From positions 1 through 39,024 of the forward strand of contig NZ_JFAQ01000031.1 of NCBI RefSeq assembly GCF_001304695.1: a stretch of DNA of 39,024 nt, read 5' to 3'. The translations under genes and the position numbers were made by a program. The notes beneath the pieces are model-generated. The model had not been told where the DNA came from and made no database searches. It was given only the letters and a program-made list of their open reading frames with translations. Below are positions 7,710 to 17,376 of this stretch, piece by piece (the stretch's first letter is position 1; the number at the start of each line of letters is the position of its first letter). This DNA is from Xanthomonas axonopodis (GTDB lineage: Bacteria; Pseudomonadota; Gammaproteobacteria; Xanthomonadales; Xanthomonadaceae).

Positions 7710-8499
7710 TCTCAAAGTGATCGGCATCCAGCATCGCGGGAAAACGGGCGCGGTGCTCGGCCAGCGCTGTGGCGCTGATGGTGGTGGTGACCACCTGCTC
7801 GCGTTCGCGGATTTCCACCTGCGGCTGGCCGAGGAAATCGATCACCGCGCTGTCGCCGGCGTAATGCAGTTGGTTGCCATCGATGCCAATGCGGTTGACC
7901 GCCGCCACAAAGCACAGGTTTTCGATTGCGCGTGCGCGCAGCAACGTCTTCCACGCATAGGCGCGGGCGCACGGCCAGTTGGCGACGAACAGTTGCAGAT
8001 CGAAATCCAGCTGCCCCGGGCGTTCCACATCGAAGCGGTTGCGGCAGAACACCGGGAAACGCAGGTCGTAGCAGACCTGCGGATTGATCCGCCAGCCCTT
8101 CCATTCCACTGTCAGCCGCTCGCGCCCGGCCGCGTAGCGCAGATGCTCGTTACCGAAGCGGAACAGGTGACGCTTGTCGTAATACTGCAGCGCCCCGTCG
8201 GGCGTGGCCCACAGCAGCCGGTTGAACACACCGGCCTCGGTGCGCAACTGCACGCTGCCGGTGACCGCTGCACCCAGGCGTGCGGCTTGCGCGCGCACCC
8301 ACGCCACGGTCGGCCCGTCCATCCCTTCGGCCTTGTCGATGGCGTCGTTGGAGAACCCGCTGGTGAAGGTCTCCGGCAGGATCACCAGATCGGTCTGCCC
8401 GGCCAACGGCTCCAGCAACACGCCGTAATAGTCGCGATTGCCGGCCGGGTCATGCCAGCGGGTGTCGCCTTGGATCAGGGAGATGCGCAGGTCGTGCAT
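7696..8499 (-). CDS. yafV: Omega-amidase, nitrilase superfamily (YafV/MtnU type)
   Basis: Hydrolyses the amide of 2-oxoglutaramate or 2-oxosuccinamate, products of glutamine or asparagine transamination. The 267-residue protein carries the nitrilase Glu-Lys-Cys triad: E43 in LPETFTSGF, K109 in YYDKRHLF and C143 in NPQVCYDLRFP. The following NWPCARAYAWKTLLRARAIEN matches the YafV subgroup. ATG 8499 gives the usual length; the longer frame upstream runs through the intergenic repeat and is not real. The gene for a methionine-type aminotransferase lies upstream on the same strand (146-bp gap), the classical partner in the glutamine transaminase/omega-amidase route used in methionine salvage. The C-terminal codons lie within a repeat arm. 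Confidence 0.93.
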   Translation of the reverse strand: MHDLRISLIQGDTRWHDPAGNRDYYGVLLEPLAGQTDLVILPETFTSGFSNDAIDKAEGMDGPTVAWVRAQAARLGAAVTGSVQLRTEAGVFNRLLWATPDGALQYYDKRHLFRFGNEHLRYAAGRERLTVEWKGWRINPQVCYDLRFPVFCRNRFDVERPGQLDFDLQLFVANWPCARAYAWKTLLRARAIENLCFVAAVNRIGIDGNQLHYAGDSAVIDFLGQPQVEIREREQVVTTTISATALAEHRARFPAMLDADHFEIRDS

Positions 8500-8500
8500 T

Positions 8501-8642
8501 GGAAGCTCGGGATTCGGGAGTGGGGATTTGGGATTCGAACGACGGGTCTCGGGTGGCTTCCTGTCATCAGCATTCTGCGAACTCGTCAACAAACGACCAA
8601 TCCGCCGTTACGGATCCCCAATCCCGATTCCCGAATCCCGGC
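8501..8642. repeat. inverted GGGATTSGG-type repeat between ybdL and yafV
   Basis: The left arm (8501-8540, gctcgggattcgggagtggg and on) and right arm (8612-8642, ggatccccaatcccgattcc and on) are approximate inverted copies separated by about 70 unrelated bases. The element occupies almost the whole spacer, beginning two bases from the yafV start and ending four bases before the ybdL stop. It leaves no room for an ordinary ribosome site outside the repeat for yafV. Confidence 0.8.
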
Positions 8643-8645
8643 TCG

Positions 8646-9794
8646 TCAGAGCTTCTGCAAACGCTCGATCGCCGCATCCAGCGTCGCAGCGTTCTTGGCG
8701 AAGCACAGCCGCGCCAGGCGCTGACCAGCCGGGGCATTCTCGTAGAACGGCGACAACGGAATCGCGGCCACGCCCTTCTCGATCGTCAGCCACTTCACGA
8801 ATTCGGTATCGGGCAAATCGCTGATCGCCGAGTAATCCACCAGCTGGAAGTAGCCGCCGGGCACGGGCAATGGTTTTAGACGGGTGGTCAGCAGCTGCTC
8901 GCGGAAGCGGTCGCGCTTGGCCTGGTAGAACGCGCCCAACTGCTCGTCGTGCTCGGGTTCGTCGCGGACCATTGCAGCGAAGGCGTGCTGGGCCGGACCG
9001 AAGCTGGTGAAGGTGTTGTACTGGTGCACCTTGCGAAATTCGGCCGTGAGCGCCGGCGGTGCGATGGCGTAGCCGATCTTCCAGCCGGTGCAGTGGTAGG
9101 TCTTGCCGAAGCTGGAAATCACGAATGCGCGCTCGCGCAATTCCGGCCAGAGCAACACCGATTCATGCCTGCGGCTGTCGAAGACGATGTGTTCGTACAC
9201 CTCATCCGACAACAAAAAGATCTCGGTGCCGCGCAGCAGCTCGGTCAGCGTCTGCAGGTCGGCGGCCGACAGCATCGCGCCGGACGGGTTGTGCGGGGAA
9301 TTGATCATCAACAGGCGCGTTTTGGGCGTGATCGCTGCACGCAGCGCATCCCAGTCGACCGCGAAGGTCTGCGGGTCAAGTGCCACATGCACCGCTCGTG
9401 CGCCGGCCAGATCGATCGCCGGTTCGTAGCAGTCGTAGGCCGGGTCCAGCACGATGACCGCTTCGCCGGCGCGCACCACGGCGTGGATGGCATTGAAGAT
9501 GGCCTCGGTGGCACCGCTGGTGACGGTGATCTCGGTGTCGGCATCGACCTGCGCGCCATAGCAGCGCTGGGCCTTGCCGGCGATGGCCTGGCGCAACGCG
9601 GCCACGCCGGTCATCGGCGGGTACTGGTTGTGGCCGGCCGCCATGGCCTTGCTGAGTTCGTCGACCAGCCGCTGCGGCACCGCGAAATCGGGAAAGCCCT
9701 GGCCCAGATTGACCGCGCCGTGCTCGGCCGCCAGCTGCGACATGACGGTGAAGATGGTGGTACCCACCTTGGGCAGCTTGGTCGTGAGGGGCAT
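8646..9794 (-). CDS. ybdL: Methionine (glutamine-type) aminotransferase, PLP-dependent class I
   Basis: Fold-type I aminotransferase that transfers the amino group between methionine, aromatic amino acids or glutamine and 2-oxo acids. 382 residues. Family motifs: [13 protein letters not shown] near the start, [26 protein letters not shown] (Asn169), SDEVYEH (Asp197) and the PLP lysine K231 in [17 protein letters not shown]; the substrate-binding Arg is in the C-terminal RLCFAKN. The HCTGWKIG version is typical of the YbdL group. ATG 9794 gives the normal length. The adjacent omega-amidase would pull the reaction forward by removing the 2-oxo-amide product when glutamine is the donor. The ccm cluster starts divergently 228 bp away. 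Confidence 0.92.
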   Translation of the reverse strand: MPLTTKLPKVGTTIFTVMSQLAAEHGAVNLGQGFPDFAVPQRLVDELSKAMAAGHNQYPPMTGVAALRQAIAGKAQRCYGAQVDADTEITVTSGATEAIFNAIHAVVRAGEAVIVLDPAYDCYEPAIDLAGARAVHVALDPQTFAVDWDALRAAITPKTRLLMINSPHNPSGAMLSAADLQTLTELLRGTEIFLLSDEVYEHIVFDSRRHESVLLWPELRERAFVISSFGKTYHCTGWKIGYAIAPPALTAEFRKVHQYNTFTSFGPAQHAFAAMVRDEPEHDEQLGAFYQAKRDRFREQLLTTRLKPLPVPGGYFQLVDYSAISDLPDTEFVKWLTIEKGVAAIPLSPFYENAPAGQRLARLCFAKNAATLDAAIERLQKL

Positions 9795-9942
9795 GGCGCC
9801 TGTCCGGACAAGAAACGGGGGACCGCGAGTGTACGCAAAGCCGCCAGGCGGTTGCGCCCGGACATTGCAAAACAGCGTTCCCCGACCCATCGCGGCGCCC
9901 GCAGCGCTGCCGCACCCGTCCCCGGCGTGCCACCATCGTCGC

Positions 9943-9948
9943 TACAAT
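9943..9948 (+). promoter_or_regulatory. possible -10 element ahead of ccmA
   Basis: TACAAT in the context gctacaatgc resembles a sigma-70 -10 box, 74 bp upstream of the ccmA start. No good -35 is visible at the right distance, so the call is weak. Confidence 0.28.
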
Positions 9949-10021
9949 GCGCGCCCGGTCCGGCGCGTGCCCTGCCCCGGCCTTTCCCCATGCCGTCCTG
10001 CGACCCGAGCCTGCTGCACCG

Positions 10022-10666
10022 ATGATCGAACCGCTGCACACCGCAGCGCCGCTGCTGGCGGCGCACGCCCTGGCCTTCAGCCGCAACGAGGAGCCGGTGT
10101 TCGGCCCGCTGGATTTCCATGTCGATGCCGGCGAGGCGCTGCTGGTGCAAGGCGACAACGGCGCCGGCAAGACCACGTTGCTGCGCGTGCTGGCTGGCCT
10201 GCTGCATGTGGAGCGCGGGCAGATCCAGATCGATGGCAAGACCGCCAAGCGCGGCGACCGCAGCCGCTTCATGGCCTACCTCGGCCACCTGCCCGGCCTG
10301 AAGGCCGACCTCAGCACGCTGGAAAACCTGCATTTTCTGTGCGGTCTGCACGGCCGGCGCGCCAAGCAGATGCCCGGCAGCGCGCTGGCAATCGTGGGCC
10401 TGGCCGGTTACGAAGATGCGCTGGTACGGCAGTTGTCGGCGGGCCAGCGCAAGCGGCTGGCGCTGGCACGGCTATGGCTGTCGCCGGCGCCGCTCTGGTT
10501 GCTGGATGAGCCGTACGCCAACCTGGACCTGGATGGCATCACCCTGGTTAACCGAATGATCTCCGCGCATCTGCGCGGCGGTGGCGCGGCGCTGGTCACC
10601 ACGCACGGTGCGTATGCAGCACCGCCGGTGCGCACCCGTATGCTCACGCTGGAGGCTGCGGCATGA
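10022..10666 (+). CDS. ccmA: Heme exporter ATP-binding protein CcmA
   Basis: ATPase of the CcmABCD complex, which releases holo-CcmE from CcmC during system I cytochrome c maturation. 214 residues with a compact ABC domain: Walker [14 protein letters not shown]-loop region [11 protein letters not shown], signature [14 protein letters not shown], Walker [13 protein letters not shown] and the switch His in TTHGAY. The start at ATG 10022 matches family length (about 200-215). It is the first gene of a nine-gene cluster in the order ccmABCDEFGHI, all on the plus strand, and overlaps ccmB by ATGA. Confidence 0.95.
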   Translation: MIEPLHTAAPLLAAHALAFSRNEEPVFGPLDFHVDAGEALLVQGDNGAGKTTLLRVLAGLLHVERGQIQIDGKTAKRGDRSRFMAYLGHLPGLKADLSTLENLHFLCGLHGRRAKQMPGSALAIVGLAGYEDALVRQLSAGQRKRLALARLWLSPAPLWLLDEPYANLDLDGITLVNRMISAHLRGGGAALVTTHGAYAAPPVRTRMLTLEAAA

Positions 10667-11358
10667 GCACGCATTCGCCGCAACCCTCGCTCTGGCAGGC
10701 CGCCCGCGCCCTGCTTGCCCGCGACCTGCACCTGCTGTGGCGGCGCCGCAGCGATGCGTTGCAGCCGGCACTGTTCGCCTTGCTGATCGTGGTGTTGTTC
10801 GCGTTGGGACTGGGCGGACGCCCGGACCTGCTCGTGCAGGCCGCGCCGGCGGTGTTGTGGCTGTCGGTATTGCTGGCTGGCCTGTTGTCCCTGGACGCCT
10901 TGTTCCGCAGCGATGTGGAAGACGGCTCCATGGAGCAGTGGTTGCTGGCGCCGGTACCGCTGGCCTGGTTGATCGCGGTGCGCGTGCTGCTGCATTGGGC
11001 GACCAGTGCATTGCCGCTGATTGCAGTGACGCCGCTGCTGGGCGAATTGCTGCACCTGCCGCATGACCAATTGCCGGTGCTGCTGGCATCGTTGGCGCTG
11101 GGAACGCCGCTCCTGAGCCTGCTCGGCGCTGTGGTGGCGGCACTGACGGTGACGATGAAACGCTCTGGTATTCTCGTGGCGTTGCTGGCGTTGCCGCTGT
11201 ACGTGCCGGTGCTGGTGTTCGGCGCCGGCAGCGTGGCAGCCAGCGGACAAGGTCAGGATGCGGTGGGTGCATTGTTGTTGCTGGGCGCCGGACTGGTGAT
11301 CGGTGTGGTCCTGGCACCGCTGGCTGCGGCGGCCGCGATCCGCATTTCGTTGAGTTGA
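10663..11358 (+). CDS. ccmB: Heme exporter membrane protein CcmB
   Basis: Integral inner-membrane subunit of the CcmABCD release complex. 231 residues, six predicted transmembrane helices (for example [16 protein letters not shown] and [19 protein letters not shown]). Conserved CcmB signatures are [15 protein letters not shown] and the [27 protein letters not shown] segment. The start codon overlaps the ccmA stop by four bases, indicating coupled synthesis of the two partners. A 94-bp gap then separates it from ccmC. Confidence 0.95.
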   Translation: MSTHSPQPSLWQAARALLARDLHLLWRRRSDALQPALFALLIVVLFALGLGGRPDLLVQAAPAVLWLSVLLAGLLSLDALFRSDVEDGSMEQWLLAPVPLAWLIAVRVLLHWATSALPLIAVTPLLGELLHLPHDQLPVLLASLALGTPLLSLLGAVVAALTVTMKRSGILVALLALPLYVPVLVFGAGSVAASGQGQDAVGALLLLGAGLVIGVVLAPLAAAAAIRISLS

Positions 11359-11452
11359 GCGCTGCACTCGATGCATTGTCGATAGCACGCCCCGCACAAC
11401 GCGTTGTTGCTGTTTCGAGAGCCAATGCCATTCCAAAGGCTACTGCCATCGC

Positions 11453-12839
<1,387 letters not shown>

Positions 12840-13010
12840 TGGCGTGCATCAGGACTTCGGCATGCCTGCTGGCGGGTAGCTTGCGCGGGAGGGAAGCGGC
12901 TAACGACGTCGCCGTGCGTGGGCAAGCAGATGCCAACGCTGCAGGAATGCCGGCGCTGCAGTGCACCTGCCGTCCTTGCACCGGCCCAGGCTCGACAACG
13001 CGTCGCCCCG

Positions 13011-14948
13011 ATGCTTCCTGAACTCGGGACGTTCCTGCTGGTGCTGGCCCTGCTGGTGGCGCTGGTGCAGGCCGTGGTGCCGCTGGCCGGCGCGCAGCGC
13101 GGGCGCAGCAGCTGGATGGCCGTGGCGCGGCCGGCAGCGCTGGTGCAGCTGGCGTTGATCGGATCGGCCTTTGCGGTGTTGACGCACGCCTTTTTGGTGC
13201 AGGATTTTTCGGTGCGCTACGTCGCCGAGAATTCCAACAGCCTGCTGCCGCTGATGTATCGCTATTCGGCGGTGTGGGGCGCGCACGAAGGCTCGCTGCT
13301 GCTGTGGACGCTGGTACTGGCGTTATGGACCGGCGCGGTGGCGATCTGGTCGCGGCAACTGCCCGCGCATGTGATCGCACGCGTGCTCGGCGTCATGGCG
13401 CTGGTGAGCATTGGGTTTCTGGCGTTCCTGCTGTTCACCTCCAACCCGTTTGCGCGGCTGTTTCCGGTGCCGCCGGAAGGTGGCGACCTCAATCCGCTGC
13501 TGCAGGATCCGGGGCTGATCGTCCATCCGCCGATGCTGTACTGCGGCTACGTCGGCTTTGCGGTGCCGTTCGCGTTCGCCATCGCCGCACTGCTGGAAGG
13601 CCGCATGGATGCGCGCTGGCTGCGTTGGACGCGGCCGTGGACCAATGTCGCCTGGTCGATGCTCACTGTCGGCATCGCGCTTGGCAGCTGGTGGGCGTAT
13701 TACGAGCTGGGCTGGGGTGGCTGGTGGTTCTGGGACCCGGTGGAGAACGCCAGTTTCATGCCGTGGCTGGTGGGCACCGCGCTGCTGCATTCGCAGGCGG
13801 TGACCGAAAAGCGCGGCAGCTTCGCCAGCTGGACCTTGTTGCTGGCAATCGCCGCCTTCGCGCTGTCGCTACTGGGCACCTTCCTGGTGCGTTCGGGCGT
13901 GCTGACCAGCGTGCATTCGTTCGCCGCCGACCCGTCGCGCGGGCTGTTCATTCTGGTCTTCCTGCTGGCCGTGGTCGGTGGTTCGTTACTGCTGTACGCA
14001 CTGCGCGCGCCGCTGTTGTCGGTGGCGGACGATCCGCGTCGCGCATTCGCCGGCAGCTCGCGCGAAACCTTGTTGCTGTTGAACAACCTGCTGCTCACCT
14101 GCGCCTGCGCCATGGTGTTGCTGGGTACGTTGTATCCGCTGCTCGCCGACGCCTTGGGGCTGGGCAAGTTGTCGGTTGGCCCGCCCTATTTCGGCACCTT
14201 GTTCGTGGTGTTGATGGCACCGCTGGTGGCACTGCTACCCTTCGGCCCGCTCACCCGCTGGCAGCGCGAACAGGCCTCGCGGCCGGTGGCGATGCTGGTG
14301 CCGTGGGCAGGTCTGGCGTTGGCGGCCGGCGTGCTTGCCTGGTTTGCCGCACCGCAGGGACAGTTGAAAGCCGCCTTCGGTGTCGCCGGTGCAGCCTGGG
14401 TGCTGCTGGGCACCGCGCGCTTCCTGTGGACGCGGCGCGCTGCCAAGGGGCGCAAACTTACCGCCGAGATGCTGGGCATGGTGCTGGCGCACCTGGGCGT
14501 TGCGGTGTTCCTGTCCGGTGCCATGCTGGTGGAGGGATTGAACCTGCAGCGCGAAGTGGCGCTGGCGCCCGGGCAACAGGTACAGATCGGCCGCTATGCA
14601 CTGCATTTCGACGGGCTGGAAGAACTGCGCGGGCCCAATTACGTGTCCGACCGTGCCAACCTGCAGGTATTCAAGGACGATGCCCCGGTGGGCGCGCTGC
14701 ATGCCGAAAAGCGCCGCTACGCCAGTGGCGGCCAGACGTTGACCGAGGCGGCGATTCGCCCTGGCCCGTTTGGCGACCTGTATGTCGCCCTTGGCGAACC
14801 GCTGGGCAATCAGGCCTGGGCAGTGCGTGTCCACCTCAAACCGTTCGTCCGCTGGATCTGGCTGGGAGCGTTGCTGATGGCGCTTGGCGGCCTGGTGACC
14901 GCGGCCGACCGGCGTTTTCGTCGTTCTCCGGAGATCCAAGATGGTTGA
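13011..14948 (+). CDS. ccmF: Cytochrome c heme lyase subunit CcmF
   Basis: Large membrane subunit of the heme ligase, which reduces heme and joins it to the CXXCH cysteines of apocytochrome c. 645 residues, about 15 helices. The WWD heme-handling signature WGGWWFWDPVENASFMPW lies at about residues 234-251. Conserved His-containing loops are present in WGAHEGSLLLW, QDPGLIVHPPMLYCGYVG and VLTSVHSFAADPSRG. ATG 13011 gives the family's normal N-terminus (MLPELGTFLLVLAL); the open frame further upstream is not protein-like. It overlaps ccmG by eight bases. Confidence 0.96.
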   Translation: MLPELGTFLLVLALLVALVQAVVPLAGAQRGRSSWMAVARPAALVQLALIGSAFAVLTHAFLVQDFSVRYVAENSNSLLPLMYRYSAVWGAHEGSLLLWTLVLALWTGAVAIWSRQLPAHVIARVLGVMALVSIGFLAFLLFTSNPFARLFPVPPEGGDLNPLLQDPGLIVHPPMLYCGYVGFAVPFAFAIAALLEGRMDARWLRWTRPWTNVAWSMLTVGIALGSWWAYYELGWGGWWFWDPVENASFMPWLVGTALLHSQAVTEKRGSFASWTLLLAIAAFALSLLGTFLVRSGVLTSVHSFAADPSRGLFILVFLLAVVGGSLLLYALRAPLLSVADDPRRAFAGSSRETLLLLNNLLLTCACAMVLLGTLYPLLADALGLGKLSVGPPYFGTLFVVLMAPLVALLPFGPLTRWQREQASRPVAMLVPWAGLALAAGVLAWFAAPQGQLKAAFGVAGAAWVLLGTARFLWTRRAAKGRKLTAEMLGMVLAHLGVAVFLSGAMLVEGLNLQREVALAPGQQVQIGRYALHFDGLEELRGPNYVSDRANLQVFKDDAPVGALHAEKRRYASGGQTLTEAAIRPGPFGDLYVALGEPLGNQAWAVRVHLKPFVRWIWLGALLMALGGLVTAADRRFRRSPEIQDG

Positions 14949-15543
14949 GTCACGTTCCCCCCGCCTGCCCACTGCGGTTCTCGTGGGCGCCATCGTGCTG
15001 CTGCTCGCCCTGGCAGCGCTGCTGGTCTATGCGGTGGTGCGCTCCGGTCAGGACGATCGCGATGCCCTGCCCTCTGCGCTGATCGGCAAACCAGCGCCGG
15101 AATTCGCGCTGCCGTTACTGCACGACCCCAACATCGTGGTGCATGCGCGCGAACTGCGCGGCGCGCCGTACATCATCAACGTGTGGGGCAGCTGGTGCCC
15201 TGCCTGCCGCGAGGAACACCCGGTACTGAGCCGCTTCGCATTGACCAAGCGCGTGCGCGTGATCGGCTACAACTGGAAGGACGAGCACAACGATGCGTTA
15301 CGCTGGCTCGAACAACTCGGCAACCCGTATCTGTTGGTAGTCGCCGATCAGGATGGCCGCACCGCCATCGATTTCGGCATTGCCGCCGCGCCGGAAACCT
15401 TCTTGGTGGACGGGCGTGGCGTGGTGCGCTGGAAGTACAGCGGCATGCTCACTCAATCCATCATCGACACCCAGTTGATTCCGGTGCTGAGCAAGATCGA
15501 ACGTTCTCCCACCGCTGCACCGGACCTGCACGCCAAACAATGA
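14941..15543 (+). CDS. ccmG: Thiol:disulfide interchange protein CcmG/DsbE
   Basis: Membrane-anchored periplasmic thioredoxin that keeps the apocytochrome c cysteines, and CcmH, reduced. 200 residues: an N-terminal anchor helix (about 11-33), then the thioredoxin fold with the active site WCPAC (Cys86, Cys89) in INVWGSWCPACREEHP, the CcmG-specific insertion (VIGYNWKDEHNDALRWL) and the cis-proline loop AAPETFLVDG. It overlaps ccmF by eight bases and ccmH by four. Reductant normally comes from CcdA/DsbD, which is not in this window. Confidence 0.95.
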   Translation: MVESRSPRLPTAVLVGAIVLLLALAALLVYAVVRSGQDDRDALPSALIGKPAPEFALPLLHDPNIVVHARELRGAPYIINVWGSWCPACREEHPVLSRFALTKRVRVIGYNWKDEHNDALRWLEQLGNPYLLVVADQDGRTAIDFGIAAAPETFLVDGRGVVRWKYSGMLTQSIIDTQLIPVLSKIERSPTAAPDLHAKQ

Positions 15544-15974
15544 CGCGCGCCTGGCTACTCCTGCTGCTGTTGCTACCCTGGCTGGCCTTCGCCCAGCCGG
15601 TCGGCGACCCGGCGCCGCTGCGCTATGCATCGGCCGAAGAGGAAGCGCGTTTTCACGCACTCACCGCCGAGTTGCGCTGCGTGCAATGCCAGAACCAGTC
15701 GCTGGCCGATTCCAACGCGCAGATTGCGCAGGATCTGCGCCGCGAGGTGCTTGCGCTGATGCACCAAGGCCGCAGCGATGCGCAGATCCGCCAGTTTCTG
15801 GTCGCGCGCTATGGCGAGTTCGTGCTGTATCGCCCTCGTGTGGAGTCGCGCACCTGGCTGCTATGGTTCGGTCCGTTGCTGGTGTTGCTGCTGGGCGCGG
15901 GCGTCGTGGTGCTGGTGGTACGCAAACGCAGCGTAGCCGCGCCTGCCGTGCCTGCCGATGAGCAGGAGTGGTGA
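15540..15974 (+). CDS. ccmH: Cytochrome c maturation protein CcmH (CcmL-type, short form)
   Basis: Apocytochrome c-binding thiol protein of the heme ligase. 144 residues: signal peptide (about 1-18, ending LAFA), the redox motif RCVQCQNQ (Cys47, Cys50), the three-helix bundle (NAQIAQDLRREVLALMHQG, FLVARYGEFVLYRP), and a C-terminal anchor helix (about 106-126). In E. coli this domain is fused to the TPR part; here, as in many bacteria, the two are separate genes. Its ATG overlaps the ccmG stop, and its TGA overlaps the ccmI ATG. Confidence 0.95.
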   Translation: MTRAWLLLLLLLPWLAFAQPVGDPAPLRYASAEEEARFHALTAELRCVQCQNQSLADSNAQIAQDLRREVLALMHQGRSDAQIRQFLVARYGEFVLYRPRVESRTWLLWFGPLLVLLLGAGVVVLVVRKRSVAAPAVPADEQEW

Positions 15975-16990
15975 TGGCCGGCTTTGTCATCGCGGTGATC
16001 GTGATTGCGCTGCTGGCGTTCGGCCTGGTATTGCGCCCGCTGTGGCGCGAAGCACGCGGTTTGGCCGCAACCGTGACGTTGTTGCTGCTAGCCGCGAGTG
16101 CGGCGTTGTACTGGCTGGTGGGAACGCCAGGCGCCATTACCCAGCCGACCAATCGCCCGGCCACGCCACGTTCGCTGGATGAAGCCATCGTGCAGCTGCG
16201 CGCGGCGCTGGCCAGCAACCCCGAACAGGCCGAAGGCTGGGTCTTGCTGGGGCGCTCACTGTCCAGCCAGCAGAAATTTGCCGAAGCGCGCGATGCCTTC
16301 GCACGCGCGGTCGCACTGCGTCCGGACGAGGCGGACGTGCTGGTCGCCGCGGCGCAGGCGCGCATGCTTGCCGACGACAGCGGTCGCCCGGACCCGGAAG
16401 CCATGCGCTTGCTCGAACACGCGCTGGCGGTGCAACCGGGCCATCAACGCGCACGCTGGTTCCTGGGCGTGGTACAGCGCCAGGCCGGTGAACCGGCCAA
16501 AGCCAGTGCGACATGGGAGCCGCTATTGCGCGTGGTCGATGCCGCAACCCGCCCCGGCCTGCTCGAACAGATCAATGCCGCCCGACAGGACGCCAGACTC
16601 GAGCCGATCCAGGCACAGGCCGGGGCAGCCGCAGATACGAGTGGCAAACGCATCCAGGTGCGCGTGACGCTGGATGCCGAATTCGCCAAGCGCGCCGGAT
16701 TGCCTGGCGATACCAGCGTGTTCGTGATCGCGCGCGCTGCCGATACGCCGATGCCGGTGGCGGTGGCGGTGGAAAAACACGCGCTGAGCGAGCTTCCATT
16801 GACCATCACGCTGGACGATGGCGACAGCCCGATGCCGACCCGCACGCTGTCGTCGCTGGACAAGGTACAGCTGCTGGCACGGCTGTCGCGCAGCGGCAAT
16901 GCAATGCGCCAGGCCGATGACGTGGAGAGCGCACCGGTGACGGTCGCATTGCCTGCCGCCGCGCCGGCGGAACTAGTGATCGGTCGCTGA
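15974..16990 (+). CDS. ccmI: Cytochrome c maturation TPR protein CcmI
   Basis: Recruits apocytochrome c C-termini to the CcmFH ligase. 338 residues: two N-terminal helices (about 3-22 and 29-46), then tetratricopeptide repeats (about 65-215; for example AEGWVLLGRSLSSQQKFAEA and DAFARAVALRPDEADVL), then a C-terminal periplasmic domain with the RIQVRVTLDAEFAK...VFVIARAADTPMPVAV pattern of the CcmI C-terminal region. The ATG at 15974 sits in TGATG with the ccmH stop; upstream GTG codons are less likely. It is the last ccm gene. A truncated palindromic repeat lies 30 bp after its stop. Confidence 0.94.
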   Translation: MAGFVIAVIVIALLAFGLVLRPLWREARGLAATVTLLLLAASAALYWLVGTPGAITQPTNRPATPRSLDEAIVQLRAALASNPEQAEGWVLLGRSLSSQQKFAEARDAFARAVALRPDEADVLVAAAQARMLADDSGRPDPEAMRLLEHALAVQPGHQRARWFLGVVQRQAGEPAKASATWEPLLRVVDAATRPGLLEQINAARQDARLEPIQAQAGAAADTSGKRIQVRVTLDAEFAKRAGLPGDTSVFVIARAADTPMPVAVAVEKHALSELPLTITLDDGDSPMPTRTLSSLDKVQLLARLSRSGNAMRQADDVESAPVTVALPAAAPAELVIGR

Positions 16991-17019
16991 TTGCTTGCTA
17001 CGTCGCATTGCCACGCTTC

Positions 17020-17095
17020 GGAGCAGTGCTGCATGAGAATGCCGAACACCATCCGCGCCAGCCTGACGGCTGCGCAGGAGTTCTGTTTGTCGCTC
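17020..17095. repeat. truncated, inverted copy of the palindromic repeat
   Basis: Read on the minus strand from 17095, the first 40 bases (GAGCGACAAACAGAACTCCT and on to GGCTGGCG) match the left half of the unit at 5952 in about 33 positions. Similarity continues through GGCGCGG..GGTG.TCGG..AT.CTCATG. The other half of the palindrome is not recognisable. Confidence 0.65.
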
Positions 17096-17364
17096 CTGGT
17101 CGGTTGCGTTGTGGAAACCATCTGAAGCAACTATCTCGACTGGCTCTTACCCGCTCACCGTCGCGGCACCTTACGCGGCATGGATGTCGCTTAAGAGCTG
17201 ACAAGGACGCACTTGCAGCGTGTTCCGCGCCAGTGGGCAGGCAAGGGCCCTGCAGCCAAACCGCAGATCTGCCGTTCTGCAAAGTGGCATCACACAGCGC
17301 ATGGCCTCAAACCAATTTCCGATTTTCCATTCCCATCCTGCACATCGGCGCATGCCATGGCAGA

Positions 17365-17370
17365 TAGAAT
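17365..17370 (+). promoter_or_regulatory. possible -10 box for a leaderless metX transcript
   Basis: TAGAAT ends six bases before the metX ATG, so a start site seven bases downstream would be the A of that ATG. No Shine-Dalgarno-like sequence precedes the ATG. There is no clear -35. Leaderless transcription is an inference from spacing only. Confidence 0.35.
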
Positions 17371-17376
17371 TGGCCC

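Larger units (their letters stand above)
16991..17376. other. spacer between ccmI and metX
   Basis: These 386 bases hold no supported gene. A truncated palindromic repeat fills 17020-17095. I looked for a SAM-responsive riboswitch ahead of metX and saw no recognisable structure. The segment 17096-17360 shows nothing else I can name; a possible -10 box sits just before metX. Confidence 0.6.

Noticed and set aside
16991-17376. SAM riboswitch ahead of metX
   Set aside because: No recognisable conserved core or terminator pair was found; the spacer is partly a repeat.
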